From: an uncultured Muribaculaceae bacterium
GTDB taxonomy: Bacteria > Bacteroidota > Bacteroidia > Bacteroidales > Muribaculaceae
Reading direction: 5' to 3'
Length of the DNA stretch: 59,138 nucleotides
NCBI GenBank assembly: GCA_910584545.1
Contig: CAJUBC010000008.1
Location: forward strand, 1-59,138
Of this stretch, positions 35,242 to 43,673 are shown piece by piece. Numbering within the stretch: position 1 is the stretch's first letter; each line of letters starts with the position of its first letter. The notes below the pieces were generated by a model. The model did not search any database. It had not been told where the DNA came from and worked only from the letters and a program-made list of their open reading frames with translations. A program made the position numbers and the translations under genes.

Positions 35242-35304
35242 GCCATTTTTTGCCGAATAACCGTGGTTTATGTCACTCAAAATTCATTTGTAGCAGTGAG
35301 CGGC

Positions 35305-35345
35305 AATAAAAAGCGGGAGATCGGACACAGAGTCCTCACTCCCGC
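35305..35345 (-). terminator. nested-stem rho-independent terminator
   Basis: On the minus strand a GCGGGAG/CTCCCGC outer stem (35339-35345 with 35313-35319) encloses a GGAC/GTCC inner stem and is followed by TTTTTATT. This is a convincing terminator for a leftward transcript that starts to the right, before ruvB begins. Confidence 0.7.
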
Positions 35346-35520
35346 GACATCAAGGTTACGAAAAGGTGATGTAAAATCAATAGTAACCTGAGAATTAGAG
35401 CCGACATCAGAAACAAAGCGATCCTCAGCCGAGAAAAATGTCTCCGGATCCGTCGGGATTACAACTCCACACAATCTGTTCCCGTCGGAGCCGGAGCCAT
35501 TGTTTTGGATAATTATCTCA
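35306..35520 (-). ncRNA. candidate structured small RNA (possibly with a tiny ORF)
   Basis: Ahead of the terminator, in minus-strand order, are a 17-bp hairpin with two mismatches (arms 35480-35496 and 35442-35458) and a 7-bp hairpin (arms 35383-35389 and 35353-35359). Three successive stems ending in a terminator suggest a stable RNA rather than ordinary intergenic DNA. An 87-codon minus frame (35277-35540) runs through the terminator and is therefore doubtful. A 23-codon frame encoding a hydrophobic peptide (MSALILRLLLILHHLFV...) ends inside the terminator stem. The 5' end and function are unknown; a type I toxin-like locus is one speculative reading. Confidence 0.35.
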
Positions 35521-35531
35521 ACTCTGCCTTT

Positions 35532-35616
35532 GCTTGGCATCCGCGGCGTGGAATCTGGCGTGCACTCGCCCGGGGCTTGGCATCCGCTTGCTGAATCAGC
35601 GTGCTCTCGCTACGGC
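35532..35616. repeat. degenerate ~43-bp tandem repeat, two units
   Basis: GCTTGGCATCCGC begins both units, at 35532 and 35575. The units stay similar through GAATC, GCGTGC and CTCGC. The second contains the palindrome GCTGAATCAGC. This is a second intergenic repeat, distinct from the REP-like family beside the transposase. Confidence 0.6.
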
Positions 35617-35711
35617 AGATATGATAATTCAGTTTGATTAAGCAATCTTTGTCTTTATAACCTTGTGCGTTATTTTTTAGTTCACGAAATTGCCCGTTTT
35701 AACATTTGGGT

Positions 35712-36134
35712 TTATTTTTCGTTGAGGGCCTCGAAATAACAGTCGGCCACCACAAGCCATTCCTCGGGAGTTCCCTCCCGGGTATAGCCATGCGTTTCAG
35801 CCGGTTTGCCGAAAGTCTCCTCTGCCACCGACGGGGTCAGGGTCACCACCGACGGAGGCACATCGACGCCCGGGGTATAGTAATGCCTTACGTTGAAACC
35901 CTCCGCCCCCTCTTCCATGGCGTAGAGCTCGCCCGCGTACAGATACAGTCCTGTCACGCGCACGGTACGTTCCTTTCCGTCGCGGGGGTCATCGATAACG
36001 ATTTCTGGAATGTAGTGGAAACCTGTTTCAGCGATATTCCAGATAATAGCACCTATTTCGCGCTGCTGCATGTCCTCGGCAAGCCGGGATTTGGCCTTCG
36101 CCACAAGGGCGGCCACTTCTTTGGTGTCTTTCAT
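35712..36134 (-). CDS. hypothetical cytoplasmic protein, 140 residues
   Basis: I do not recognise a domain. The protein starts MKDTKEVAALVAKAKSRLAEDM, has no signal peptide or membrane helix, and ends with a helix-prone segment (PEEWLVVADCYFEALNEK). The middle is beta-rich (VRVTGLYLYAGELYAM). A perfect -7 box (TAGCTTTG, 36164-36171) lies about 30 nt before the start, supporting a real, independently transcribed gene. It precedes the candidate small RNA on the same strand. Confidence 0.7.
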   Translation of the reverse strand: MKDTKEVAALVAKAKSRLAEDMQQREIGAIIWNIAETGFHYIPEIVIDDPRDGKERTVRVTGLYLYAGELYAMEEGAEGFNVRHYYTPGVDVPPSVVTLTPSVAEETFGKPAETHGYTREGTPEEWLVVADCYFEALNEK

Positions 36135-36163
36135 AGCCTTGAATTGTATTTGTACAATAATAA

Positions 36164-36171
36164 CAAAGCTA
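36164..36171 (-). promoter_or_regulatory. -7 promoter box for the 140-residue gene
   Basis: Minus-strand TAGCTTTG fits TAnnTTTG. The predicted leader is about 25 nt. The -33 element is poor. Confidence 0.45.
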
Positions 36172-36222
36172 TCTTTGAAAAGTTCTCAAATCCCTTCCCT
36201 CAAAAATGTCAGCGAAGGTATC

Positions 36223-37506
36223 TTAGTTTTTGCTCTCTTTGACCAGACCTCGCCAGAAGGCGGCGAGCTGCTTCCAGGGCAGAATCGAGGGTGCGCCCTG
36301 AATCGGCGCCACAGTGCGCCCGTTGAGTCTGACGGCGGCATAATTGCGTCCGCCGGCAGAGCGGAGGATGATTACCGCCAGATTCGCACCGAGCGGAGTG
36401 ATTTCCTGCAGTTTCCATTCGTCGGCAAGATTGTCCCAGTTGAGAGGCAGCGCGAAACAGCCGGGCAGCCGCATCAGGGAGAAAAGAGGCAGCAGGGTCT
36501 CCGCATGTCCGAACCAGCCCTGCATAGCCGGTCCCTTATAACCGGGCGCGCATGCCTTGTCGGCGCTATCTATCATCGTTAGCAGCAACGGGGCTGACGC
36601 CGCTCCGGCCGATGAATTCAACGGCGAGATATTGTTGCGCAGATAGTGGAGCAGATTGGAGGCAAGCCAGCACTCGCGATACTCATCTACCGTCATGAAA
36701 GCCGTGGTGGGGGCAGGAAGTCCTGAGGCGCGGTTCGCCTGGATCACGCCGTATATCTGCATTGTGAGATGGCGGAGGCGCCGCTTATTGTTGGTGAAGT
36801 TGTCGCCGAGCAGACGCTGCGCGGGCTCTATCGGGACATGACGGTCGAGAAATTCATTATAGACCGGTTCCCAGTCGCCGCTCTTACGCCACGAGGCGTA
36901 TGCGGTATCGGTCTCGAAGAAATACAGCAGAGGGGAGAACTGCCGCCCCGACGCCGCACAGAACTCCAGCGAATCGTTCAGGAACATCAGCTCATGGTTG
37001 AACTGATACATGGTCATCATCGCGCGGGGAACAAACGTCGACTTCGTGTCGACGTGCGACACCCCTTTTCGGAGAGCAGGGAAAAGTCCGGTCATCTGTC
37101 GGGCGAGTTCCTTCTCCTCGCGCACACCTTCCGGAGACAATGCTCCCCAGTTTCCCTCCGAATGGGTCCTTACTCCCTTGATATACTTATAGAAGGCCTT
37201 TGCCTCCCGGGTCATCTTTCCGGATTTGGCCCGATCATCAAGAAGCTTCTCCAGCTCGTCGATTTTCTTAGGTCCAGAGAGATACCTCGCACCGTGCCGG
37301 GCCACGTATGCCACGAAAACGGGACGCAGCGAGTCCGGCCACTGCGGCACGGGATCGCAGGCGGAGAAATCATACGGCATCATCGAACCGTCGAGATACG
37401 CAGGAAGCGTGTCAGGCTTCGGCGCGTCCCACGGAAGTGTGATCGCCGCATTGATGGCAAAAGCCACAAGTAGCGACAGGGCGAGGAAAAAGGACCTTGG
37501 TCTCAT
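36223..37506 (-). CDS. MINPP-type histidine phosphatase (phytase)
   Basis: The 427-residue protein has a signal peptide (~1-20) and the histidine phosphatase motif VARHGARY. Its proton-donor motif is HAE (WFGHAETL) rather than HD, as in multiple inositol polyphosphate phosphatases. Known Bacteroides MINPPs degrade phytate outside the cytoplasm, stepwise and with mixed positional products. The enzyme probably acts in the periplasm, on the surface or in vesicles and supplies phosphate and inositol phosphates from the diet. The next gene on this strand is a lipocalin-like lipoprotein. Confidence 0.88.
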   Translation of the reverse strand: MRPRSFFLALSLLVAFAINAAITLPWDAPKPDTLPAYLDGSMMPYDFSACDPVPQWPDSLRPVFVAYVARHGARYLSGPKKIDELEKLLDDRAKSGKMTREAKAFYKYIKGVRTHSEGNWGALSPEGVREEKELARQMTGLFPALRKGVSHVDTKSTFVPRAMMTMYQFNHELMFLNDSLEFCAASGRQFSPLLYFFETDTAYASWRKSGDWEPVYNEFLDRHVPIEPAQRLLGDNFTNNKRRLRHLTMQIYGVIQANRASGLPAPTTAFMTVDEYRECWLASNLLHYLRNNISPLNSSAGAASAPLLLTMIDSADKACAPGYKGPAMQGWFGHAETLLPLFSLMRLPGCFALPLNWDNLADEWKLQEITPLGANLAVIILRSAGGRNYAAVRLNGRTVAPIQGAPSILPWKQLAAFWRGLVKESKN

Positions 37507-37547
37507 CTGATGCGTTAGATTACAGAAATCATCGACAGGGCTTCCGG

Positions 37548-37982
37548 TCAGAAGCGGATGCAGCGGTATATGGTCGTCGGGCTCTCGAGGACAAGCTTAT
37601 TGCGGTCAAGCTGCAGGATCTTGAAAGTGACGTTGGCGGAGGGAATCCGGAACACCGCCAGATTCGCAGGCGTGTTGCCAACCTTGTCCGGGAAATCCAT
37701 GCCGATCACATCGTCTCCTTTCTTATAGGATATAAGTGCGTTGAGCTGCGGGCCTCCGGCCGCGGACTCCTCACGGAACTGTGCCATCTCGAGCTGGATG
37801 GCGAGGAAATAATTCACGGGATGCTCCACCTGACCGGTGGCTATATCCTCCATGGTCTCGATGCGCCAGTTTCCATCGATCTTGCCGTTGTGGGTGGCCC
37901 TACGGCAGGAAAAGAGGGAGAAGATGGCCACCAATGATGCCGCCAGCAGGGCGACCGGTATTATAAATGAAATCCTTTTCAT
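37548..37982 (-). CDS. lipocalin-like lipoprotein
   Basis: The 144-residue protein starts with a hydrophobic segment ending in FSLFSC, a plausible lipobox with Cys26, so it is probably lipid-anchored. The mature part (IDGNWRIETMED...LDRNKLVLES) follows the short lipocalin-like barrel pattern common in Bacteroidota. Ligand unknown. It lies 41 bp upstream of the phytase gene on the same strand, so joint transcription is likely. Confidence 0.72.
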   Translation of the reverse strand: MKRISFIIPVALLAASLVAIFSLFSCRRATHNGKIDGNWRIETMEDIATGQVEHPVNYFLAIQLEMAQFREESAAGGPQLNALISYKKGDDVIGMDFPDKVGNTPANLAVFRIPSANVTFKILQLDRNKLVLESPTTIYRCIRF

Positions 37983-38003
37983 GTTTTTTCAATTTAGACC
38001 CCT

Positions 38004-38019
38004 TCCCGCGAAAGCGGGA
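38004..38019. other. GAAA-tetraloop hairpin between Wzi-like and lipocalin genes
   Basis: TCCCGC and GCGGGA enclose a GAAA loop. No T-run follows in the direction of the flanking minus-strand genes, so it is not a standard terminator; it may be an mRNA processing or stability hairpin. Confidence 0.4.
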
Positions 38020-38026
38020 GTCGGGA

Positions 38027-39538
38027 TTATTTCTTTTTAGGAGCGAAGAGCCAGCCGGTCTTGGTGATCGCTATGCGCGCACCGTAGCTGTTGCCGATGA
38101 TCGAGCCGGCGTCCATTCCGAAGGAGAGGGAACCTTCCCAGCCTTTGAGCTTGCCGGGATGCCATTTCACCTCGGCGAGGAGGCTGAAATTTTTCTCCAC
38201 CTTGGGTGTTGGAGTACCCCATGCACCCCATGAGCGAAGCAGCGAGGCCTTGATTCTGTAGTCGACCTGAGGTGTGGGGGAACCCTTGAAGCCGAGATGA
38301 TATGCTACGATGCGGTTGTGGTAGAAACGCATCACATGGTCCTTGTTATATATAGGAGAGATATAGAAAGGATTGCCGATGCCCATACCCCAGTTCTGCC
38401 AACCGCTGTAGATGTAATGGTTGAAATAGTTGTCACGCGACGATATCTGGACGTTGAGCGTCGGCACGTGGTCCCAGTATACCGGACCGGCCTGGTCCTT
38501 TGAATAGAGGAACTCTGCCACGATCTCCGAGACGAATCTGTTCTTGGGCAGACGTGCCTCCACTCCGTAAAGGCCATCCTTCCAGGGATAGTCGAAGAAG
38601 AGCATGGAATGATCCTCGAACATGTGCTGCCAATATGCCCGCACCATCCATCCGGCAGGGTCGTCCCAGCGGAGCGCGAAGCTCCAGTTTCCGAGCATGT
38701 TTCCTTCCACGTTGACCTGCTCCCCCGGATCGGTGTCGGCACCTCCCCCCATCGGGATGAGGGCCTTGAGCCATGCCTTGAGATAGGTGGGGTGGGGAGA
38801 GACGCGCGTGGAGCCATCCTTATATGTAAAATAGCTTGTGCCGCCGAACTCGGTCTCCATGTTGAGGCCTATCTCGCCGGTGAGCGGAAACTTGTCGGGA
38901 TTACCGCCGCGCAGATAGCCGCCGCGCGAGCAGTAGAGTGTATTGAGGCTATAGGGAGAGCCGGGCGAGGGATGCACCCAGTCCTCGATCCAATGGGAGT
39001 CGGTGAACATGCCGTAGGCTATGTATCCCTTGACGGCGAACCAGCCCTTGCAGCCCCAGAAATCGGCGTAATCGAAAATACCGATTCGAACCTGTGGAAT
39101 CGGACGGGCGTTGCCCGAATACACCAACGCACCCGAAGATAGGTCGGAATTGACTATCGGGTCCGGAATCACCTTCTGTCCGACAAGCAGATTGAGGCAA
39201 CGGTATTTCACCTCGCCGTAGATCTGATGGGGAATGAATACGGAAGTATTTCTGAGGGCTACGGCGAGGTCGACGCCGGCACCCCATGAGAATCGTTTGT
39301 CACGGTCTATGTCGTGGAAGGCGCCGAGACGGAGCCAGCCGCTGTTGGGTTTCACCGAGGCGAGGCCGTGCATGTCGGAGGCGAACCAGAAAGGGTTATG
39401 GTCGCCGCCGCCGGCGTTCATCACCAGCTCGCCGTGGTAACGGATGGAATCGTTCCATTCGGCGCTGACTGCCGGGACCGAAGCGGAGAGAGCGACGGCG
39501 GCAGCAATTAAGGCTTTTCGAAATGAATGTTTCATCAT
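38027..39538 (-). CDS. Wzi-like capsule assembly / outer membrane barrel protein
   Basis: From ATG 39538 (or 39535) the protein is 503 residues with a signal peptide (FRKALIAAAVALSASVPAVSA). The rest is beta-barrel-like sequence rich in aromatic residues, including NPFWFASDMHG, and ends in WLFAPKKK. Bacteroidales proteins of this length and pattern are annotated as capsule assembly Wzi family, outer-membrane proteins thought to anchor surface polysaccharide. In-frame upstream sequence reaches 39787 but overlaps the tRNA promoter region and lacks sense as part of this protein. Function is inferred from the family. Confidence 0.78.
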   Translation of the reverse strand: MMKHSFRKALIAAAVALSASVPAVSAEWNDSIRYHGELVMNAGGGDHNPFWFASDMHGLASVKPNSGWLRLGAFHDIDRDKRFSWGAGVDLAVALRNTSVFIPHQIYGEVKYRCLNLLVGQKVIPDPIVNSDLSSGALVYSGNARPIPQVRIGIFDYADFWGCKGWFAVKGYIAYGMFTDSHWIEDWVHPSPGSPYSLNTLYCSRGGYLRGGNPDKFPLTGEIGLNMETEFGGTSYFTYKDGSTRVSPHPTYLKAWLKALIPMGGGADTDPGEQVNVEGNMLGNWSFALRWDDPAGWMVRAYWQHMFEDHSMLFFDYPWKDGLYGVEARLPKNRFVSEIVAEFLYSKDQAGPVYWDHVPTLNVQISSRDNYFNHYIYSGWQNWGMGIGNPFYISPIYNKDHVMRFYHNRIVAYHLGFKGSPTPQVDYRIKASLLRSWGAWGTPTPKVEKNFSLLAEVKWHPGKLKGWEGSLSFGMDAGSIIGNSYGARIAITKTGWLFAPKKK

Positions 39539-39699
39539 AAATGTGGTTTTCGGCTGATTCGGCAAATGCCGCAGAATGGCCCGAGCGCATGTTCTGACAG
39601 GAAATCCACCCGGCAAAAACAGGGAAAGAGGCCAAATCAGCAAGCAAAGATAGCTAAATAATGGAGAAATAACGAAAAATAAGCAAAAAAATGTGAAAA

Positions 39700-39732
39700 T
39701 TTTGGTCATAACAAAAAGAATTACTATTTTTG
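39700..39732 (+). promoter_or_regulatory. strong promoter for tRNA-Glu and rpsT
   Basis: TTTTG (39700-39704), a 20-nt spacer and TATTTTTG (39725-39732) match the Bacteroidota consensus at both elements. Start is predicted near 39737, about 44 nt before the first tRNA. It likely serves tRNA-Glu, rpsT and the second tRNA-Glu. Confidence 0.75.
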
Positions 39733-39780
39733 CAGTCGCAAAATGCGCGGAATCGCCAGCGATACCGGCAAATTGACCGT

Positions 39781-39852
39781 GGCCCATTCGTCTATCGGTT
39801 AGGACGAGAGATTTTCATTCTCTAAAGAGCAGTTCGACTCTGCTATGGGCTA
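39781..39852 (+). tRNA. tRNA-Glu (UUC), copy 1
   Basis: 72 nt fold into a full cloverleaf: acceptor GGCCCAT with ATGGGCT (first pair G-U), D arm GTC/GAC, anticodon stem AGAGA/TCTCT with loop TTTTCAT (anticodon TTC) and T arm AGCAG/CTGCT with TTCGACT. CCA is not encoded. Confidence 0.97.
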
Positions 39853-39889
39853 CTAATTTTCATAAACAGACAAAAAGTAATTTTTAGAA

Positions 39890-40141
39890 ATGGCAAATCA
39901 TAAATCGTCATTAAAAAGAATTCGCCAGTCGGAAAGCCGCAAGCTGGAGAACCGCTACTGGGCAAAAACAGCGCGTAACGCCGTACGTCGTATCCGTAAA
40001 ATGACCGACAAGGAAGAGGCACAGGCAGCCTACAACAAAGTCAGCGCCCTCCTGCAGCGTCTGGGCCGCAAGAACATCATCTCCAAGAACAAGGCGGCAA
40101 ACCTCTGCAGCAGTCTCGCACATCACATCAACAAAATTTAA
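39890..40141 (+). CDS. rpsT: 30S ribosomal protein S20
   Basis: S20 binds 16S rRNA early in 30S assembly. The 83-residue, very basic protein starts MANHKSSLKRIRQSESRKLENR and ends HHINKI, typical of the family. It lies between two tRNA-Glu genes and is probably transcribed with them from the promoter at 39700. Confidence 0.97.
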   Translation: MANHKSSLKRIRQSESRKLENRYWAKTARNAVRRIRKMTDKEEAQAAYNKVSALLQRLGRKNIISKNKAANLCSSLAHHINKI

Positions 40142-40222
40142 AATAGTAATAATCCCTCGCATGGCGCCCGGAAAAGGAGTCAGCTCCGGCTCGCGGCGGC
40201 GACAGCGATCAGGATTTGTGTC

Positions 40223-40294
40223 GGTCCATTCGTCTATCGGTTAGGACGAGAGATTTTCATTCTCTAAAGAGCAGTTCGACTCTGCTATGGACTA
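40223..40294 (+). tRNA. tRNA-Glu (UUC), copy 2
   Basis: Identical to copy 1 except for positions 3 and 70, where C-G has become T-A (acceptor GGTCCAT with ATGGACT). The change keeps the base pair. All arms are intact; CCA is not encoded. Confidence 0.97.
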
Positions 40295-40317
40295 CTCCCC
40301 AAATCCATCCTATCCCC

Positions 40318-40350
40318 GAGGCCGGTGGTCAGATTCCTGATCCCGGCCTC
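40318..40350 (+). terminator. hairpin after the second tRNA-Glu
   Basis: GAGGCCGG and CCGGCCTC form an 8-bp perfect stem with a 17-nt loop, followed by a short T-containing stretch (acctcttta). It is a weak to moderate terminator separating the tRNA unit from nadB. Confidence 0.4.
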
Positions 40351-40381
40351 ACCTCTTTATATTAGGGTTTCCTTAGATTTT

Positions 40382-42001
40382 ATGGTTTATAAGTACGATT
40401 ATCTCGTGATTGGCTCCGGAATCGCAGGCATGAGCTTCGCGCTCAAGGCCGCCCGCCGGGGCAAACGCGTGGCCGTCATCTGCAAGACCACGCTCGAGGA
40501 GGCCAATACAGCACTCGCCCAGGGTGGCGTGGCCTCTGTCACCAACCTCAAGGTAGACAATTTCGACAAGCATATAGAGGATACCATGATTGCCGGCGAC
40601 TGGCTCTCGGACCGCAAGGCGGTAGAGAAAGTGGTGCGCGGCGCTCCCGACCAGATCAGGGAACTGATAGGATGGGGCGTTGATTTCGACAAGAAGGAGG
40701 ACGGCAGCTTCGACCTCCACCGCGAGGGTGGCCATTCCGAGTTCCGCATCCTCCATCACGCCGACAATACCGGCTTCGAGATTCAGGAAAGCCTGGTAAA
40801 GAGAATCCGCGACACGGAGAACATCGATGTCTTCGACCACCATTTCGCGGTGGAGATCATCACCCAGCACCATCTCGGCAAGATCGTGACGCGCCGCACA
40901 CCGGACATCACCTGCTACGGATGCTACATCCTCAACGAGGAGACCGGCAAGATCGACACCTTCCTCGCCCGCGTCACCGTCATGGCCACCGGCGGTGTCG
41001 GAGCCGTCTACACCACCACCACCAACCCTCTGGTGGCTACAGGCGACGGCATCGCGATGGTATACCGCGCCAAAGGCACGGTCAAGGACATGGAGTTCAT
41101 CCAGTTCCATCCCACCGCCCTCTATCATCCGGGCGACCGCCCCTCGTTCCTCATCACCGAGGCCATGCGCGGCTACGGCGCAGTGCTCCGCAACCTCGAC
41201 GGCGAGGAGTTCATGCACAAGTACGACCCGCGCCTCTCGCTCGCCCCGCGCGACATCGTGGCCCGTGCCATCGACTCCGAGATGAAGCTCCACGGCACCG
41301 ACCATGTCTTCCTCGACGTAACACACAAAGACCCCGAAGAGACCAAAAAGCATTTCCCCAACATCTACGAGAAGTGTCTCTCCCTCGGCATCGACATCAC
41401 CAAGGACATGATTCCGGTGGCTCCCGCCGCCCATTACCTCTGCGGGGGAATCGCCGTCGACCTCAACGGCGAGAGCTCCATCAAGAGGCTCTACGCCGTG
41501 GGCGAATGCAGCCGCACCGGCCTTCATGGCGGAAACCGTCTTGCCAGCAACTCGCTGATCGAGGCTGTGGTCTACGCCGACGCCGCCGAGCGCCACGCTT
41601 CAGAGCATATCGGCGGCTATGACTTCCGTACAGACGTGCCCGAATGGAACGACGAAGGCACCTCCCACCCCGAGGAAATGGTGCTGATCACCCAGTCGGA
41701 AAAGGAGGTGAACCAGATAATGGGCTATTATGTTGGAATAGTACGCAGCGACCTTAGGCTGAAACGGGCGTGGAACCGTCTCGACATCCTCTATCAGGAG
41801 ACCGAAGACCTGTTCCGCCGCTCCACTCCATCGCGTCAGCTCTGCGAGCTGCGCAACATCATCAACATCGGATATCTCGTGATGCGTCAGGCGCTCGAGC
41901 GCAAGGAAAGCCGCGGTCTCCACTATACCGTAGACTACCCTCATCCCTCTACCCCGGCCCCCTGCGCATCGGCTGAATCCGGCGCATCCCACTCATTATG
42001 A
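40382..42001 (+). CDS. nadB: L-aspartate oxidase NadB
   Basis: NadB oxidises L-aspartate to iminoaspartate, the first step of de novo NAD synthesis. From ATG 40382 the flavoprotein is 539 residues. It has the FAD loop IGSGIAGMSFALKA, the GGVASVTN segment, the FIQFHPTALYHP active-site stretch and GLHGGNRLASNSLIEA. Fumarate would be the anaerobic electron acceptor. In-frame ATG 40325 would add 19 atypical residues and is rejected. Its stop overlaps the start of the S41 protease gene (ATGA). Confidence 0.96.
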   Translation: MVYKYDYLVIGSGIAGMSFALKAARRGKRVAVICKTTLEEANTALAQGGVASVTNLKVDNFDKHIEDTMIAGDWLSDRKAVEKVVRGAPDQIRELIGWGVDFDKKEDGSFDLHREGGHSEFRILHHADNTGFEIQESLVKRIRDTENIDVFDHHFAVEIITQHHLGKIVTRRTPDITCYGCYILNEETGKIDTFLARVTVMATGGVGAVYTTTTNPLVATGDGIAMVYRAKGTVKDMEFIQFHPTALYHPGDRPSFLITEAMRGYGAVLRNLDGEEFMHKYDPRLSLAPRDIVARAIDSEMKLHGTDHVFLDVTHKDPEETKKHFPNIYEKCLSLGIDITKDMIPVAPAAHYLCGGIAVDLNGESSIKRLYAVGECSRTGLHGGNRLASNSLIEAVVYADAAERHASEHIGGYDFRTDVPEWNDEGTSHPEEMVLITQSEKEVNQIMGYYVGIVRSDLRLKRAWNRLDILYQETEDLFRRSTPSRQLCELRNIINIGYLVMRQALERKESRGLHYTVDYPHPSTPAPCASAESGASHSL

Positions 42002-43659
42002 AGAAAAGACTATCGATAGCGGCCGCCGCAGCCGTAGCCCTTCTCACCACGGCATTCGCCGTAGGCGCACGGAAAAGCGACGACAACGCCGTGGCCAGGA
42101 ATCTCGTGACGTTCAACAGCATCGTCAAGGAGCTGGAACTGAACTATGTGGACTCCATCAACCCCGACCGCAGCTTCAAGGAAGCCATAGGGGCGTTCCT
42201 CTCCACCGTGGACCCATACACCGAATATTACGATTCGGAAGAGCAGGAGGCGCTGGAGAAGATGACCACCGGCGAATACGGAGGCATCGGTTCGGTGATA
42301 ATGGAGCGTGACGGCTCCACCTACGTGTCCTCGCCGATGGAGAACTCTCCGGCGGCCAAAGGCGGCATGCGTCCCGGCGACCGGATCATCCGCGTTGACT
42401 CCACCGACACCTCCCGCAAAGGTGTGCAGGAGGTGACCAAGCTGCTCCGCGGAGTCCCGGGCACTGAAGTGCATGTGCGCGTGATCCGTCCATGGAGCAC
42501 CGATTCAATCATTGACTTCACTCTCGAGCGCGCCAAGCTCCAGGAGCCGAGCGTCCCCTATTACGGCGTGATAGACGGAGGCACCGGCTACATCCATCTG
42601 TCGTCGTTCATCGACAAATCGCCGGTAGCCGTCAGGTCCATCCTCGAACAGTTCAAGAAGAATCCGGAAGTGAAGAATGTGGTGCTCGACCTTCGGGGCA
42701 ACGGCGGCGGACTGCTCGAAGCGGCAGTCGACATCGTCTCCAACTTCGTACCCAAAGGCACCGAAGTGGTGCGCACCCGCTACAAGAACGGCACCGAGAA
42801 GGTCTACAAGACCACCCGCACCCCGCTCTTCCCCGACATCCCGCTCGCCGTGCTTATCGACGGCGGCACGGCATCCTCGTCGGAGATCGTGGCCGGAGCC
42901 ATCCAGGACCTCGACCGAGGCGTGCTCATCGGCACCCGCAGCTTCGGCAAGGGACTTGTGCAGACCACCCGTCCGCTCCCGTACTCCGGTCTGCTCAAAG
43001 TAACCGTGGCGAAGTACTACACTCCCTCGGGCCGACTCATCCAGGCCCTCGACTATGCCCACAGGAACGAGGACGGCTCCGTGGAGCGAGTCCCCGACAG
43101 CCTCACCCATGAATACAAGACTCTCCACGGACGCGTGATGCGCGACGGAGGAGGCCTCTCTCCCGACTCGGTGATAGACTGGGGGAAGATCAACCGTATC
43201 GTCTACAATGTGGTGCGCGACAACTGGGCCTTCGACTACGCCACCAAGTTCGCCGCCGAACATCCGCAGATCGCTCCTGCCGAGGAATTCGTCATCACCG
43301 ACGAGATCTACGCAGACTTCAAGAAATCGATCGACCCGAACCGCTTCAAGTACGACAAGGTGATGGAGGAGGGGCTCAAGCAGCTCCGCGAGATCGCCGG
43401 CGAGGAGGGATACTCCAACGCGGAGACCGATTCGGTGTTCAACCGACTCGGAGAGCTGTTGGTGCATAATCTCGACAAGGACCTTGACACCAACCGCAAG
43501 AGCATCGAGCAGTATCTCGGAAGCGAAATCGTGGGTCGCTACTATTACGACCGCGGGCGTGTGGCATGGTCGCTCCGCGACGACAAAGCCCTCGATGCCG
43601 CTGAGGCAATCCTGAACGACCCGCAGAAATACAATTCCATATTGAATAAAAAGAAATAA
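41998..43659 (+). CDS. S41-family C-terminal processing peptidase (CtpA-like)
   Basis: The 553-residue protein has a signal peptide, a PDZ domain (~85-170, EYGGIGSVIMERDG...) and an S41 serine protease domain. The nucleophile is in the serine cluster S293-S295 (GTASSSEIV) and the general base is K318 (SFGKGLVQ). These proteases trim exported or periplasmic proteins near their C termini. It overlaps nadB by 4 bp and precedes mfd by 14 bp. The C-terminal ~150 residues are a helical extension often seen in Bacteroidota. Confidence 0.93.
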   Translation: MKKRLSIAAAAAVALLTTAFAVGARKSDDNAVARNLVTFNSIVKELELNYVDSINPDRSFKEAIGAFLSTVDPYTEYYDSEEQEALEKMTTGEYGGIGSVIMERDGSTYVSSPMENSPAAKGGMRPGDRIIRVDSTDTSRKGVQEVTKLLRGVPGTEVHVRVIRPWSTDSIIDFTLERAKLQEPSVPYYGVIDGGTGYIHLSSFIDKSPVAVRSILEQFKKNPEVKNVVLDLRGNGGGLLEAAVDIVSNFVPKGTEVVRTRYKNGTEKVYKTTRTPLFPDIPLAVLIDGGTASSSEIVAGAIQDLDRGVLIGTRSFGKGLVQTTRPLPYSGLLKVTVAKYYTPSGRLIQALDYAHRNEDGSVERVPDSLTHEYKTLHGRVMRDGGGLSPDSVIDWGKINRIVYNVVRDNWAFDYATKFAAEHPQIAPAEEFVITDEIYADFKKSIDPNRFKYDKVMEEGLKQLREIAGEEGYSNAETDSVFNRLGELLVHNLDKDLDTNRKSIEQYLGSEIVGRYYYDRGRVAWSLRDDKALDAAEAILNDPQKYNSILNKKK

Positions 43660-43673
43660 GGAGGAAACAGGCG

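Noticed and set aside
35277..35540. 87-codon minus-strand frame beside ruvB
   Set aside because: It runs through a strong terminator stem and T-run and ends 30 nt beyond it, so a complete mRNA is unlikely. The region looks structured instead.
38004..38019. Hairpin as terminator of the Wzi-like gene
   Set aside because: No T-run follows in the minus-strand direction; listed only as a hairpin.
39781..40294. tRNA-Glu pair as attachment-site duplication of an integrated island
   Set aside because: Only rpsT lies between them, the tRNAs are complete, and no integrase is present.
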